From: Bacteroidota bacterium
GTDB lineage: Bacteria; Bacteroidota; Bacteroidia; Bacteroidales; M50B96
NCBI GenBank assembly: GCA_024762835.1
Contig: JANTGP010000012.1
Coordinates: 1 to 35,520, forward strand
Length of the DNA stretch: 35,520 nucleotides
Reading direction: 5' to 3'
Shown one piece after another: positions 1-10,924 of the stretch (positions within the stretch are counted from its first letter, which is position 1; every line of letters starts with the position of its first letter). The notes beneath the pieces are model-generated. The model saw only the letters and a list, made by a program, of their open reading frames with translations. It was not told the DNA's origin and searched no databases. The position numbers were made by a program, and so were the translations under genes.

Positions 1-30
1 TTTAATTTCGATTATTATAAATTTTACTAT

Positions 31-3000
31 TTATTCAACACATAATTGTTTCACAATTTCATATTCCGGAGTCTTCATTTTATAATAATAAATACCTGCC
101 GGAACATCTTTATCAGGTACAAGTAATTCATGATAACCCCCTGAGAAGCTTTTATTTATTAAAATGTTAACTTCTTCACCTAAAGAGTTATAAAGTATTA
201 TCGACACATCAGAACTCTCAGGCAAATAAAAACCTATCGTAGTGTTACCACTAAACGGATTTGGATAATTCTGATATAATTTTGCCTTATTATTTTCACT
301 TGTCTTTACTGTTCCAACAATACTATAAGTATCACTAATATAAAAATCATAACCTTCAATCATCTTAAATATTGAAATATCACTAATATTTCCGGTATTT
401 TTGCTCCAAAGTTTTAACCTAAATTTCTCTAAGTCAACGAGCCCATCCTTTATATCAGAATATGTATCATTCCCCCATATTGTGATAAAAGTATTGGAAT
501 TTTCAAAGACAGATGCACCTACAAGTATGTTCTCACTAGAATAAACGGCAATTTCATCACCCATTTTAGGAGTATTATCCCATGCATCTTTAGGGATTAC
601 CAAAATCATATTCTTACCGGTATTAATAATATCAGTATAATGAACCGGCTTTACTTTCACACTTTTGCTTGTAGGACTAATTCCATTTGCATCATAAAAC
701 AAAACTGATGTTGTGCTTAAAAGTATTTGATAACCTTTGCCCGGTTGCATATTGCCAATGTTATTAAACCCAAATGCAGGCCAGTAAACATAACCATCAC
801 CATCTTTCATCATAATTATATTGCTTGCGATGCTATTAACAGCTAATGCAACTTCCATTGGATTGGTTCGCAAATATCCTAACAAACTCCATCCAACAGG
901 AATAACAATACCGGTAGTATCCGGCATTACCTGGTCACCTATAATCTCAACAGAATCACTATTCAACATCGAAACCTGATATCCTTCACCAATCGCCATA
1001 TCGCCAATTGAGTTAACACCCCAAAATGGCCAATATACACTTCCACTTCCATTTTTCACTAATAATACATTGCTAACAACCGGATTAAAAACACTTTCGA
1101 GTGACGGGTCAATAGGTGAAATAAATGTTGAAATTATACTCCAACCTGAATTTAAAGCAATTGTTTGTGAAGAAAATTCTACAGTAACAACAATTGTATC
1201 AATTGCAGAACATTGGTTGTCATCTGTCACCTCAACCCAAATAATGTTATCGCCAGATGGCAATGAATCTGAGAATACAGGATATACTTGTGAGTTTAGT
1301 CCGTTAGACCATAAAAATGATGTAAATCCAACTCCGGCATCAAGAATAATAACAGTATCGTCAATTGTAATATCTGGTCCTAAATCTACATAAGGTAGCG
1401 AGAACATAGTAACATTGATTTGATCTTCGGCTGTACAGCCAAACTGGTTACTTACTGTTAAAGAATATGTATCCGGAACAGATATATCTAATAATTGGTT
1501 TGTTGAACCGTTTGACCAAAGATATGAAAAATATTGTCCGGGATCTATTGTGATATATGAAGTTTCACAAAATCCGGTATCAGCACCAAGATTTAATTCA
1601 ACCTCATGGAATGTTACAATTATTTCATCATCATTAACACATCCATCTGTAGATGTAACTGTAACACTGTATAAGCCCGACTGGGTTGTTTCATGTGTAG
1701 ATAAAGTTGTTCCATCATTCCAAAAGTATGTATCTCCTATTCCAGCATCTAAAATTAATGTATCTCCTACACATAAATTTTGGTCTTGTCCTAATTCCAC
1801 ATTAGGAAGTGGATTAAAAACAATATTTACATCGCTGGAAGATTCACATCCATTTTGAGAAGTTATAGTAACAGAATACAGTCCACTTGTATTTACCGTA
1901 ATTGTTGAATCAGTTTCTCCTGTATTCCATTCATAAATAAAATCAGGACCAGCATGTAAAATAATCGTTTGACCATCACATTCAAATTGGTCGGGGCCTA
2001 AATCGACAGGAGTAGTTTGATTTACAATAACCATTTGAGTATCGGAACCAACACATGTTCCATCAGTATAAGTATAAACTAAAGAAAAGTTTCCAGGCCC
2101 GGCTATGGAAGGATCAAATACATTTCCTATCATTCCCTGTCCTGAAAATACTCCGCCAGCAGGATTTCCTGTTAAAGTGATAGGTGAATCTCCGGTACAT
2201 ACATAAACGGTTCCGCCAACAACAAAACTAGTGCTTTGAGAATATACGGGTTGTTGTTGTTGAGGAATATCATAAGTTTGAATTCCTGTTCCTGTTCCAA
2301 AGTCCGGTGTAATATTATACCAGCTATTATGCCAACCATCTCCATATACATCATGAGCTATAAAAGTATAACTTCCAAAAGGGAGATTAATATAATCGTT
2401 ATAAGAATAGCCATTTGATGTTCCGGCAGGTGAACTTAACATAACAACACCATTATCAGATACAATTTCCCATGATTGTTCCCAATACCAAGGCGAATCG
2501 TAAAAGACTTCAACCATTACAGGAACATTTACAGGTCCTGTATAAAGGCCTGAAAAACTAACATCAGTTCCTGTAACAGATACTGTTTCTGTTACCGCAT
2601 TATAGCAACCGGTATTTGCGTCATAATGTGTATACATAATATCATGCAATCCCGGTCCTGCTTCAAATGGGTCAAATGTGTTACCTGAAACCCCATCACC
2701 ACTATAGGTTCCACCGGAAGGGTCACCGGTTAATAAGACAGGGCTGTCGTATAAACAATATGCGGAATCTAAGCCCAAAATAAATACCGGCGAGGGTGTC
2801 ATATGTTCAACCACAAATACCATGGTATCGTTAGTTGGGTTATTATCTCCTGCAAAAGAAACTGCTAAAGTTACCTGATATTGACCTATGTTTGAAAAAT
2901 CTACAGTTTGAGGAAATGAGTAGTCCAATATTCCTCCGGAAGGAATAGTTGTTAAGACATTGTCTAATACAAATGGACCTCCGTCGATACTGTATGAAAT

Positions 3001-5220
3001 ATCATAGTTTGAAATATCAAATCCCCCATTATTCTGAACTTGTGCAATTATCGTTTCTGATGATGATAAAGAACAATTAGATTCAGGTGAAGCCAAATTT
3101 ACTATTCCGGCATCCGGTAGTGGAATTTCTTGAATCAAAATATTATCAATCAAAGATACATTTCCGGGAGGAAATGCATATGAACTATACTTATTTGAAG
3201 CCTCAAGGGTTACAACAAACTGTGTTCCTGCAAAAAAAGACAAGTCAAATCTGTGTGTAACAAAAGTATCATTTTCTGCAGTTATAGGATGAAAATCCAT
3301 AATGCCATTATCATCAGGAATTTGTAATCCATCAACAAGAACTCTAAACCAAGTATATTTAGGTCCTGTTCTGTAATACTGTTTTAAATCAAGAAACATT
3401 TCGACAGTTGACAATGAGCTTGCATCAACTGTGCATGTATATGCAGATGACTTATAAGCATAATTTGTATTCCATGCATTAAATGGGCTTGTATTTGTTG
3501 AACCTCCAATCCAGCCAACATAATTAGTTGTTCCTCCTTCCAATTTAATTGCATAATTTAAATTGCTATTATTAAAACTGGCACTGGAGTTAAATTCATT
3601 TTCTAACTTGAAATAATCTGAATTTCCGGTTTCAAAATTCTCATAAAACGGAAAAGTGTTTATTGTATTTAAATTTTTAACAATAACATTACCCAATAAA
3701 TTATTTGTAGAAACGACATCGCCAGAATTAATCAATAAAGCCTGACATGTATATTCTCCAAGATTTGAAAAATCAGCAGAAGAAGAAAAGGTATATTCTA
3801 AAGTATCGCCGGGTAACAAGTTTTGGTTTACAGGCTCCATTTGATACGAAGGCGTACCCGTAATTGAATAGGCTAGGGTAAAATTGTTGATATTAACAGA
3901 ACCGGTATTCTTTACCTGAATTGTTATATTTTCATTTGAACTTAGATTACAACCGGATTCTGAAGGATACACCCAATCAATTATTGCAAGATCGTTGCCA
4001 GGGTTTAGGGCAACAGTAACATTATCAACATATAAATTATATCCGGATTCTGTACTCCCAATAAATTTTACATAAATGATATTGTTTGCAAAGTCGGTAA
4101 TATCAACTTCTTCGCTAACATATGAACCTGGTGATGAATAAGTTGCTCCGTCATAAGAATTTAAATAGATACCTGTTTTATTCCAAACAGGAGTCCATGA
4201 TTGTCCGAAATCTGTAGAAATCAAAACCTGTAATTCATCATTTAATGAGTACTGATCAATTCCACTTGACCAATCAAAGCTAAGTGTTGCAGGAGCTGTA
4301 ACATTTAAAGGAGGTGAAATCATTTCGGCTGTATCTGAATTCCAATAAAAGAAATTACAATAAGCTGCTGTATTTGCATATGAAAGCCAACTCTCTGTTC
4401 CATCAAAACTCCAACCTGCTGGTGGCCAAACAGAAAATGTTTCTTCCCATGGATAAGAGCTAATACTTGCATAAGAAATAACATCAGTATAAACAGTATC
4501 ATTTGCATGCATTACATCAAGGGACGCGGAAACAACAGCAATACAGTTGTATGTTCCAGGAGATGATAAATTAGCTGTTTGAGAAAAAATAAATTCTATT
4601 GTATCACCAGGATTTAAGCTATTACCAAAAGGTTCTTGAACAAAACTAGTACCTCCATCAATAGAGTAAAACAAATTAAAACCTGTTAATACTGTTTGTC
4701 CATAGTTTCTAATAATTATTCCAATATTTTCAGAATTTGTTAACCCTGGCGAAGAGCTGGGAAAATCCCAACTAACTATCCCCATATCTACATCTGCTGA
4801 AGAAAAAACTGTAAAATCAACTTCATATAAATTGCCAATTGCAAATGAGTCAATAAGACCTGTACCAATCCCCACAGAAGGAACTACTTGAAACCAACCA
4901 CTATCAATAGGCCAACCATCTCCATACGAATCGTAAGCCTTAAATGAATATTCGCCGGGAATAAAATTTATTGTTTGATTATATGAAAAATAAGAAACAG
5001 ATCCGGATGGTCCAGGTCCTCCGGATAAAACAATGCTATTATCAAGTTTATTGATTATTTCCCAAGAGCATTCGTTGGCATCATTTGCACCATAATGCAC
5101 CTGAACCAATACAGGTTCCTGTGAAAAAGCATAAGATACTAAAGAAAAAAATACTGCCAAACCCACAGTAAACTTGTGTAATTTTCTCATCATAAGCAAA
5201 ATATTATTTATAACAACCAC
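31..5220 (-). CDS. Very large secreted multidomain protein with T9SS type A C-terminal sorting domain; CARDB/Ig-like and adhesin-like modules (start probably ~5193, MMRKLHKF...)
   Basis: 1729-aa ORF; N-terminal signal peptide MRKLHKFTVGLAVFFSLVSYAFSQ; C-terminus LYQNYPNPFSGNTTIGFYLPESSDVSIILYNSLGEEV...GGYHELLVPDKDVPAGIYYYKMKT typical of T9SS sorting domains; internal repeated modules. Confidence 0.9.
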   Translation of the reverse strand: MVVINNILLMMRKLHKFTVGLAVFFSLVSYAFSQEPVLVQVHYGANDANECSWEIINKLDNSIVLSGGPGPSGSVSYFSYNQTINFIPGEYSFKAYDSYGDGWPIDSGWFQVVPSVGIGTGLIDSFAIGNLYEVDFTVFSSADVDMGIVSWDFPSSSPGLTNSENIGIIIRNYGQTVLTGFNLFYSIDGGTSFVQEPFGNSLNPGDTIEFIFSQTANLSSPGTYNCIAVVSASLDVMHANDTVYTDVISYASISSYPWEETFSVWPPAGWSFDGTESWLSYANTAAYCNFFYWNSDTAEMISPPLNVTAPATLSFDWSSGIDQYSLNDELQVLISTDFGQSWTPVWNKTGIYLNSYDGATYSSPGSYVSEEVDITDFANNIIYVKFIGSTESGYNLYVDNVTVALNPGNDLAIIDWVYPSESGCNLSSNENITIQVKNTGSVNINNFTLAYSITGTPSYQMEPVNQNLLPGDTLEYTFSSSADFSNLGEYTCQALLINSGDVVSTNNLLGNVIVKNLNTINTFPFYENFETGNSDYFKLENEFNSSASFNNSNLNYAIKLEGGTTNYVGWIGGSTNTSPFNAWNTNYAYKSSAYTCTVDASSLSTVEMFLDLKQYYRTGPKYTWFRVLVDGLQIPDDNGIMDFHPITAENDTFVTHRFDLSFFAGTQFVVTLEASNKYSSYAFPPGNVSLIDNILIQEIPLPDAGIVNLASPESNCSLSSSETIIAQVQNNGGFDISNYDISYSIDGGPFVLDNVLTTIPSGGILDYSFPQTVDFSNIGQYQVTLAVSFAGDNNPTNDTMVFVVEHMTPSPVFILGLDSAYCLYDSPVLLTGDPSGGTYSGDGVSGNTFDPFEAGPGLHDIMYTHYDANTGCYNAVTETVSVTGTDVSFSGLYTGPVNVPVMVEVFYDSPWYWEQSWEIVSDNGVVMLSSPAGTSNGYSYNDYINLPFGSYTFIAHDVYGDGWHNSWYNITPDFGTGTGIQTYDIPQQQQPVYSQSTSFVVGGTVYVCTGDSPITLTGNPAGGVFSGQGMIGNVFDPSIAGPGNFSLVYTYTDGTCVGSDTQMVIVNQTTPVDLGPDQFECDGQTIILHAGPDFIYEWNTGETDSTITVNTSGLYSVTITSQNGCESSSDVNIVFNPLPNVELGQDQNLCVGDTLILDAGIGDTYFWNDGTTLSTHETTQSGLYSVTVTSTDGCVNDDEIIVTFHEVELNLGADTGFCETSYITIDPGQYFSYLWSNGSTNQLLDISVPDTYSLTVSNQFGCTAEDQINVTMFSLPYVDLGPDITIDDTVIILDAGVGFTSFLWSNGLNSQVYPVFSDSLPSGDNIIWVEVTDDNQCSAIDTIVVTVEFSSQTIALNSGWSIISTFISPIDPSLESVFNPVVSNVLLVKNGSGSVYWPFWGVNSIGDMAIGEGYQVSMLNSDSVEIIGDQVMPDTTGIVIPVGWSLLGYLRTNPMEVALAVNSIASNIIMMKDGDGYVYWPAFGFNNIGNMQPGKGYQILLSTTSVLFYDANGISPTSKSVKVKPVHYTDIINTGKNMILVIPKDAWDNTPKMGDEIAVYSSENILVGASVFENSNTFITIWGNDTYSDIKDGLVDLEKFRLKLWSKNTGNISDISIFKMIEGYDFYISDTYSIVGTVKTSENNKAKLYQNYPNPFSGNTTIGFYLPESSDVSIILYNSLGEEVNILINKSFSGGYHELLVPDKDVPAGIYYYKMKTPEYEIVKQLCVE

Positions 5221-5397
5221 TCTTACAGAGTTTTGTAAAATCTTAAGGATTCCCCTGTAATTAAGCAGTAAATATATAGAAGAATATAGGATTTACCAAA
5301 TATTTACCAAGTCAAATATGGACGTTAAATATCGGGGATAAAATATTGGCTTTAGTAAATTGATTTAACAAAGGTTGAAACGATAAAAATATTAATC

Positions 5398-7218
5398 CTA
5401 TTTTTCTCTATTAAAGAAACTTACAATTTTTTGAGCTTTATCTTTTCCTATTTGAGACGACAATTCTTTTAGAGATAATTCTTTTATTTTTTCTAATGAT
5501 TTATATTTGTCAAAGAGTTTGATTTTTGTTTTTTCCCCGATTCCCTTTATCTCATCTAATTCTGACTTAATAAACTCATTACTACGTTTTACACGATGAA
5601 AACTAATAGCAAAACGATGAGCTTCGTTCCTCAGATGTTGAATTATTTTTAATGATTCTGAATTTTTATCTAAATAAAGGGGTATAGAATCATTTGGGAA
5701 ATATATTTCCTCTAATCGTTTTGCGATTCCAATAATTGAAATTTTCTTTTCTAAATTAAGTATACTCAGTGCTTTATATGCAAAGCTTAATTGCCCTTTT
5801 CCCCCGTCAATAACAATAAGTTGAGGAAGAGATTTTTTTTCTTTTAACAATCGACTATATCTTCTATAAACAACTTCTTGCATAGAAGCAAAATCATTTG
5901 CTCCTTCAACTGTCTTAATGTTAAAATGGCGATAATCTTTTTTGCTTGGTAAAGTATTTTTAAAAACAACACACGAAGCAACCGGATTTGTTCCTTGAAT
6001 ATTGGAATTATCGAAACATTCGATATGAACAGGTAAATCAGAGATATGCAAATCTTTAGCCAAGGTGTTGAGTTTTCTTGTTGTTGAATTCTTCTTCTTA
6101 ATGCTATTATTATTCTTCTGAGATTCAAGCATATAGCACTTCGCATTTCTAGTAGATAAATCAATCAAATGCTTTTTTTCTCCTCGCTTGGGAACAGTAA
6201 TTTTAACTTCGTCAAGGCTATATTTAATCGGAAAAGGAAGAATAATTTCTTTCGGGTGAAGAGATAATTTTTGTTTTATTTCGATAATTGCAAAACTTAG
6301 AAGCTCTTCTTTTGATTCGGATAATAAACTCTTTAATTCGAGATTATAGGATTGAATTATTGAACCATTAGCAATCCTCAAGTAATTAACATAAGCAAAA
6401 TCATCTTTTTGTAAAAAAGAAAAAACATCAATATTGTTTAGTTTTATTGAAACTATCTGAGACTTACTTTTATAATTCTTTAATAATTCTAATTTTTCTT
6501 TAATCAGTTGTGCCTTCTCAAAATCATACTTTTCTGAGGCTTCAATCATAAGAATATTCAAGTATTCTATGACAGAACTTAGATTGCCCTTAAGAATTTT
6601 TTTGATCTCTATAATAGAAGCTAAATAATCACTTTCACTTTGTTGACCGACGCATGGAGCTAAACAATTGCCAATATGATACTCAAGGCATAGTTTATAC
6701 TTTCCGGTTTTAATATTTTCATTATTAAGATTATAGTTGCAAGTTCGTAATTTATATAAATGCTTTACGAGACCGAGTATCACCCTAACCATCTTAACAG
6801 AAGTATATGGTCCAAAATATTGTGAACCATCCCTTTGCGGATTTCTTGTTAAAAAAACACGAGGAAATGATTCATTCTTAACACAAATCCATGGAAAGGA
6901 TTTGTCATCTTTAAGTAAGATATTATAACGTGGCTTATACTTTTTAATCAGGCTGTTTTCTAATAATAAGGCATCTTGCTCAGACTCAACAATAATGTAT
7001 GTGATTTTAGATATTTTTTTTACTAAGAGCCGTGTCTTATTATTTGGCTGATTAAGAAGAAAATATGAAGAAACTCTTTTTTTTAAGTTTTTTGCTTTAC
7101 CAATATAAATTATCTTTTCATCTGTATCATAAAACTGATAAATACCCGGGTCATCCGGGAAACCGGAAATTAGTGATTTAAAGTACTCTGTCCTTTTATT
7201 TATTTGTTTATCTGCCAA
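5398..7218 (-). CDS. uvrC: Excinuclease ABC subunit C
   Basis: 606 aa; GIY-YIG N-terminus (PGIYQFYDTDEKIIYIGKAKNLKKRVSSYF), UvrC core (HIECFDNSNIQGTNPVASCVVF, VIDGGKGQLSFA), C-terminal HhH. Confidence 0.97.
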   Translation of the reverse strand: MADKQINKRTEYFKSLISGFPDDPGIYQFYDTDEKIIYIGKAKNLKKRVSSYFLLNQPNNKTRLLVKKISKITYIIVESEQDALLLENSLIKKYKPRYNILLKDDKSFPWICVKNESFPRVFLTRNPQRDGSQYFGPYTSVKMVRVILGLVKHLYKLRTCNYNLNNENIKTGKYKLCLEYHIGNCLAPCVGQQSESDYLASIIEIKKILKGNLSSVIEYLNILMIEASEKYDFEKAQLIKEKLELLKNYKSKSQIVSIKLNNIDVFSFLQKDDFAYVNYLRIANGSIIQSYNLELKSLLSESKEELLSFAIIEIKQKLSLHPKEIILPFPIKYSLDEVKITVPKRGEKKHLIDLSTRNAKCYMLESQKNNNSIKKKNSTTRKLNTLAKDLHISDLPVHIECFDNSNIQGTNPVASCVVFKNTLPSKKDYRHFNIKTVEGANDFASMQEVVYRRYSRLLKEKKSLPQLIVIDGGKGQLSFAYKALSILNLEKKISIIGIAKRLEEIYFPNDSIPLYLDKNSESLKIIQHLRNEAHRFAISFHRVKRSNEFIKSELDEIKGIGEKTKIKLFDKYKSLEKIKELSLKELSSQIGKDKAQKIVSFFNREK

Positions 7219-7252
7219 TTAAGTAGTATTAATAAATTTAGGAAAGGAAATA

Positions 7253-8890
7253 TTAATTTGATATTAATTCTGTCAACATAAACTTATTTCCATCAAAAAG
7301 TCCTTTATCGCCAAGTTTAAGTTCCGGAATAACCAAAAGAGCCATAAATGACAAAGTCATAAAAGGTGCATTTAATAACGAGCCATATTCTTGAGCGAAC
7401 TTTGTTAATTGCTTATACCTAGAAGAGACAAAATCTGAATCTTTGCTGCTCATTATTCCAGCAATATTAAGAGGCAATACATGTTGTTCCTTTTCACAAC
7501 AAGTAGCAATACCTCCCTCATTTTCAATAATTTGATTAATTGTGTTTAAAATGTCCTGATCATTTGTTCCAACAGAAATAATATTATGACTATCGTGGGC
7601 TATGCTACTTGCAATTGCGCCTTTTTTTAAACCAAAGCCCTTAATAAATCCAACCTGAGGTGCTTCATCTTTATATCTGTTAACCACAACAATTTTTAAT
7701 ATATCAGAATCTATATCCGGAATAATCTTTTTATCATTAACCGTTGCATCACATACAAGGCCCTTTGTAACTAACTCACCATCAAAAGCCTCAATTACAT
7801 TTATCTTATCTCCTATGTTTCCCTCAACATGAATATCTCTATCGGTTATTTTTGAACAATTAAAGTTGTTAAGCTTGGTTCTACTAGTGTAATTTATTAA
7901 CGACTTTCCATTCTTATAAACCGCTTTTCCATCGATAACAGTTTCAATAATTTTACACTCATCAAAATTATTTATAATAGCATAATCTGCTTTGTCACCA
8001 ACTTGCAAAAGACCTGAAGACAGTTTATAATGTTTTACAGGATTATATGTAACAGCTCTAAGCAGATTGAATAAATCCAGACCTTTATCCAGGCCTTTTC
8101 TAATTAACTTGTCAATATGGCCGGTAACCAAATCGTCAGGATGCAAATCGTCAGAACAAAGCATTACATTTTCGGGATATTCATCAATCAGTGAATAAAG
8201 AGCCTCAAAATTTTTAGCAGCACTCCCCTCTCTTATTTGAATCTTTACATTTTGCTTGATTTTCTCAATTGCTTCTTCCTTTGTAAAACACTCGTGGTCT
8301 GTAGATACTCCTGCATTAAAATATGCTTTTAAGTTATCACCCGAAATTCCAGGTGCATGTCCGTCAATGGGTTTATTTAATTCTTTAGCTATATTTATCT
8401 TTTCTAAAACCTCTTTATCCTTAAATATAACGCCGGGATAGTTCATCATTTCGCTTAAATATAATATATCCTTACGATTTAGCAGTTCCTTTATTTCGTC
8501 AATTCCCAAAACAGCTCCAGAGGTTTCGAATTGAGTTGCTGGAACGCATGATGGAGCACCAAAGTTAAATTTAAACGGAACTTTATTCCCATTTTCTATC
8601 ATAAACTTTACCCCATCAATTCCAAGAACATTTGCTATTTCGTGTGGGTCTGAAACCGTGGAAACAGTTCCAAACTTAACTGCAATTTTTGCAAATTCAC
8701 TTGGTATCATCATCGAGCTTTCGATATGGATATGCGAATCAATTAATCCCGGAATAATATAATTATTTTCTTTTACATGTTTTTCTGCAATGTCTGAAAT
8801 TACTCCGTTTTTAATTAATATCTCTCCTTTAAATATCTTTTTTCCAATTACGTCTACAATATTTCCTCTAACAGTATAAACATTTTCCAT
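7253..8890 (-). CDS. ade: Adenine deaminase
   Basis: 545 aa amidohydrolase; PGLIDSHIHIESSMM, DPHEIANVLG, DGHAPGISG, CSDDLHPDDL, SIAHDSHNIISVGTN. Confidence 0.93.
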   Translation of the reverse strand: MENVYTVRGNIVDVIGKKIFKGEILIKNGVISDIAEKHVKENNYIIPGLIDSHIHIESSMMIPSEFAKIAVKFGTVSTVSDPHEIANVLGIDGVKFMIENGNKVPFKFNFGAPSCVPATQFETSGAVLGIDEIKELLNRKDILYLSEMMNYPGVIFKDKEVLEKINIAKELNKPIDGHAPGISGDNLKAYFNAGVSTDHECFTKEEAIEKIKQNVKIQIREGSAAKNFEALYSLIDEYPENVMLCSDDLHPDDLVTGHIDKLIRKGLDKGLDLFNLLRAVTYNPVKHYKLSSGLLQVGDKADYAIINNFDECKIIETVIDGKAVYKNGKSLINYTSRTKLNNFNCSKITDRDIHVEGNIGDKINVIEAFDGELVTKGLVCDATVNDKKIIPDIDSDILKIVVVNRYKDEAPQVGFIKGFGLKKGAIASSIAHDSHNIISVGTNDQDILNTINQIIENEGGIATCCEKEQHVLPLNIAGIMSSKDSDFVSSRYKQLTKFAQEYGSLLNAPFMTLSFMALLVIPELKLGDKGLFDGNKFMLTELISN

Positions 8891-8904
8891 AACAATATAT
8901 TTAA

Positions 8905-8920
8905 AGTTCCACGTGGAACA
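8905..8920. promoter_or_regulatory. Putative ParB-binding parS site (AGTTCCACGTGGAACA)
   Basis: Perfect 14-bp palindrome GTTCCACGTGGAAC; 15/16 match to TGTTCCACGTGGAACA; lies in the mnmG-ade intergenic gap. Confidence 0.75.
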
Positions 8921-8941
8921 TGTGATAAAACTATTTAGTTT

Positions 8942-10816
8942 TTATCTTCCTAAAAACACTAATAATACATTAATGTCAGAGGGCGAAACCCCGGATATTC
9001 TGGCGGCCTGACCAATTGTACTTGGCTTAATACGCGAAAGTTTTTGCTTAGCCTCTGTTGAAATAGAATGTATTTTAAGAAAATCGAAATCTGGATTTAT
9101 TTTTATATTTTCTAATCTTTTTAATTTATCAGCAATTTCTTTTTCTCTATTAATATAGCCGGAATACTTGATTGCTATTTCTGCGGCCTCAATAATCTCT
9201 TTATATCCTTTCCCAAGTTTAAGGCAAAGTTGATTCAACATATCAATCTCTTCCCTTAATGCATCAATAGACAGCTGTGGCCTTAAAATCAAATCAAAAA
9301 GTTTTGTCTTTTGCTTTAGTCCGGTTGTTCCGGCCTTTTCAAGGATATGATTAATTTGGTTAGGTTTTATACTTGTCTTTTTAAAATTTTCTATAATCTC
9401 GTTTACCGCTTTGTATTTTAATTTAACCTTTTCATATCTTTCTTTAGATGCCAATCCAAGAATAAATGATTTCTCGCTTAACCTAATATCTGCATTATCT
9501 TGTCGTAGCAAAATTCTATACTCTGCCCTACTTGTAAACATACGATAAGGTTCGTCAACACCCTTTGTAATTAAATCGTCAATTAGAACTCCTATATATG
9601 CTTCATCCCTTTTTAATATAAAATTGTTTTTGCCCGTACACCTTTGATTTGCATTAATTCCGGCAATCAAGCCCTGAGCTCCGGCCTCCTCATATCCGGT
9701 AGTACCATTAATTTGACCGGCAAAAAATAAATTTCCAATTTTTTTTGTTTCTAATGTGGCTTTCAATTGAGTTGGATCAAAATAATCATATTCAATAGCA
9801 TAACCAGGTCTAAACATTTTTACGTTTTCAAGACCTGAAATTTTTCTCAAAGCCTCTAATTGCACATCCCATGCGAGAGAAGAAGAAAATCCGTTTATAT
9901 AATATTCTATAGTATTTTCGCCTTCAGGTTCAAGAAATAATTGGTGCTTGTCTTTATCTGCAAAAGTGACAATTTTATCCTCTATACTAGGACAATAACG
10001 CGGTCCAATACTCTTAATAGTACCATTATATAAAGGTGAATCTTCAAATCCTAATTTCAATGTCTTATGAACAACAGTATTTGTATGCGCAATGAAACAA
10101 CTTCTTTGTCTTAACTTTCTATTATTAATATCTAAAAAAGAAAACTTTTCATTTCCGTCATCTCCTTTTTGTTCAATAAGTTTGCTGAAATCAATAGTAC
10201 GGCCATCCAGTCGAGCCGGAGTACCGGTCTTCATTCTGCCAACAACAAAACCTTCCTTTATTAACTGTTCTGATATACCAATTGAAGGAGGTTCGGAATC
10301 ACGTCCACCTTTAATTTTCTCTCTCCCAACATGCATTAAACCATTTAAGAAAGTACCATTTGTTAAAATAACTGTCTTTGATAAGATCTTAATTCCTTGT
10401 CTTGTAATTACACCTTTTACAACTGAATCTTCAATTACTAGTTCAACAACCATATCCTGCCAAAAATCAAGATTTGAAATATTTTCCAAAATATTTCTCC
10501 ATTCTTGCGAAAATAACCTTCTGTCGCATTGTGCTCTCGGGCTCCACATTGCCGGACCTTTAGATTTATTAAGCATTCGAAATTGTATAGAAGACTTATC
10601 AGCTACAATACCTGTATAGCCACCTATGGCATCTATCTCCCTAACTATCTGACCTTTAGCAATGCCACCAATGGCAGGATTACACGACATTTGAGCAATC
10701 TTTGTCAGGTCCATAGTTATAAGCATAACTTTTGACCCCATATTGGCAGCAGCTGCAGCAGCCTCACTACCAGCATGTCCTGCCCCAACAACTATAACAT
10801 CATAATATGGCAACAT
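8942..10816 (-). CDS. mnmG: tRNA uridine-5-carboxymethylaminomethyl(34) synthesis enzyme MnmG (GidA)
   Basis: 624 aa; [26 protein letters not shown] motif, [45 protein letters not shown]. Confidence 0.97.
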   Translation of the reverse strand: MLPYYDVIVVGAGHAGSEAAAAAANMGSKVMLITMDLTKIAQMSCNPAIGGIAKGQIVREIDAIGGYTGIVADKSSIQFRMLNKSKGPAMWSPRAQCDRRLFSQEWRNILENISNLDFWQDMVVELVIEDSVVKGVITRQGIKILSKTVILTNGTFLNGLMHVGREKIKGGRDSEPPSIGISEQLIKEGFVVGRMKTGTPARLDGRTIDFSKLIEQKGDDGNEKFSFLDINNRKLRQRSCFIAHTNTVVHKTLKLGFEDSPLYNGTIKSIGPRYCPSIEDKIVTFADKDKHQLFLEPEGENTIEYYINGFSSSLAWDVQLEALRKISGLENVKMFRPGYAIEYDYFDPTQLKATLETKKIGNLFFAGQINGTTGYEEAGAQGLIAGINANQRCTGKNNFILKRDEAYIGVLIDDLITKGVDEPYRMFTSRAEYRILLRQDNADIRLSEKSFILGLASKERYEKVKLKYKAVNEIIENFKKTSIKPNQINHILEKAGTTGLKQKTKLFDLILRPQLSIDALREEIDMLNQLCLKLGKGYKEIIEAAEIAIKYSGYINREKEIADKLKRLENIKINPDFDFLKIHSISTEAKQKLSRIKPSTIGQAARISGVSPSDINVLLVFLGR

Positions 10817-10885
10817 AACACAAATTTTTGATTCATTTTAAACAGGCAAATTTTTAATATCTCAAATTTTTAATAATATTTATTG

Positions 10886-10893
10886 CAAAAATA
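10886..10893 (-). promoter_or_regulatory. Possible Bacteroidota -7 box (TATTTTTG) upstream of mnmG
   Basis: Matches TAnnTTTG on the minus strand, ~70 nt before the mnmG start; no clear -33 box checked. Confidence 0.35.
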
Positions 10894-10924
10894 TTTTATT
10901 TAAATATATGCTATATAAATGGCC

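Noticed and set aside
1070-1858. Plus-strand ORFs inside the T9SS protein gene (107 and 102 aa)
   Set aside because: Antisense to a clearly coding 1729-aa ORF; no recognisable domain.
10092-10619. 175-aa plus-strand ORF opposite mnmG
   Set aside because: Antisense of a highly conserved gene; no domain.
10821-10875. Three CAAATTTTT occurrences upstream of mnmG (10821, 10847, 10863)
   Set aside because: AT-rich promoter region; short words expected by chance.
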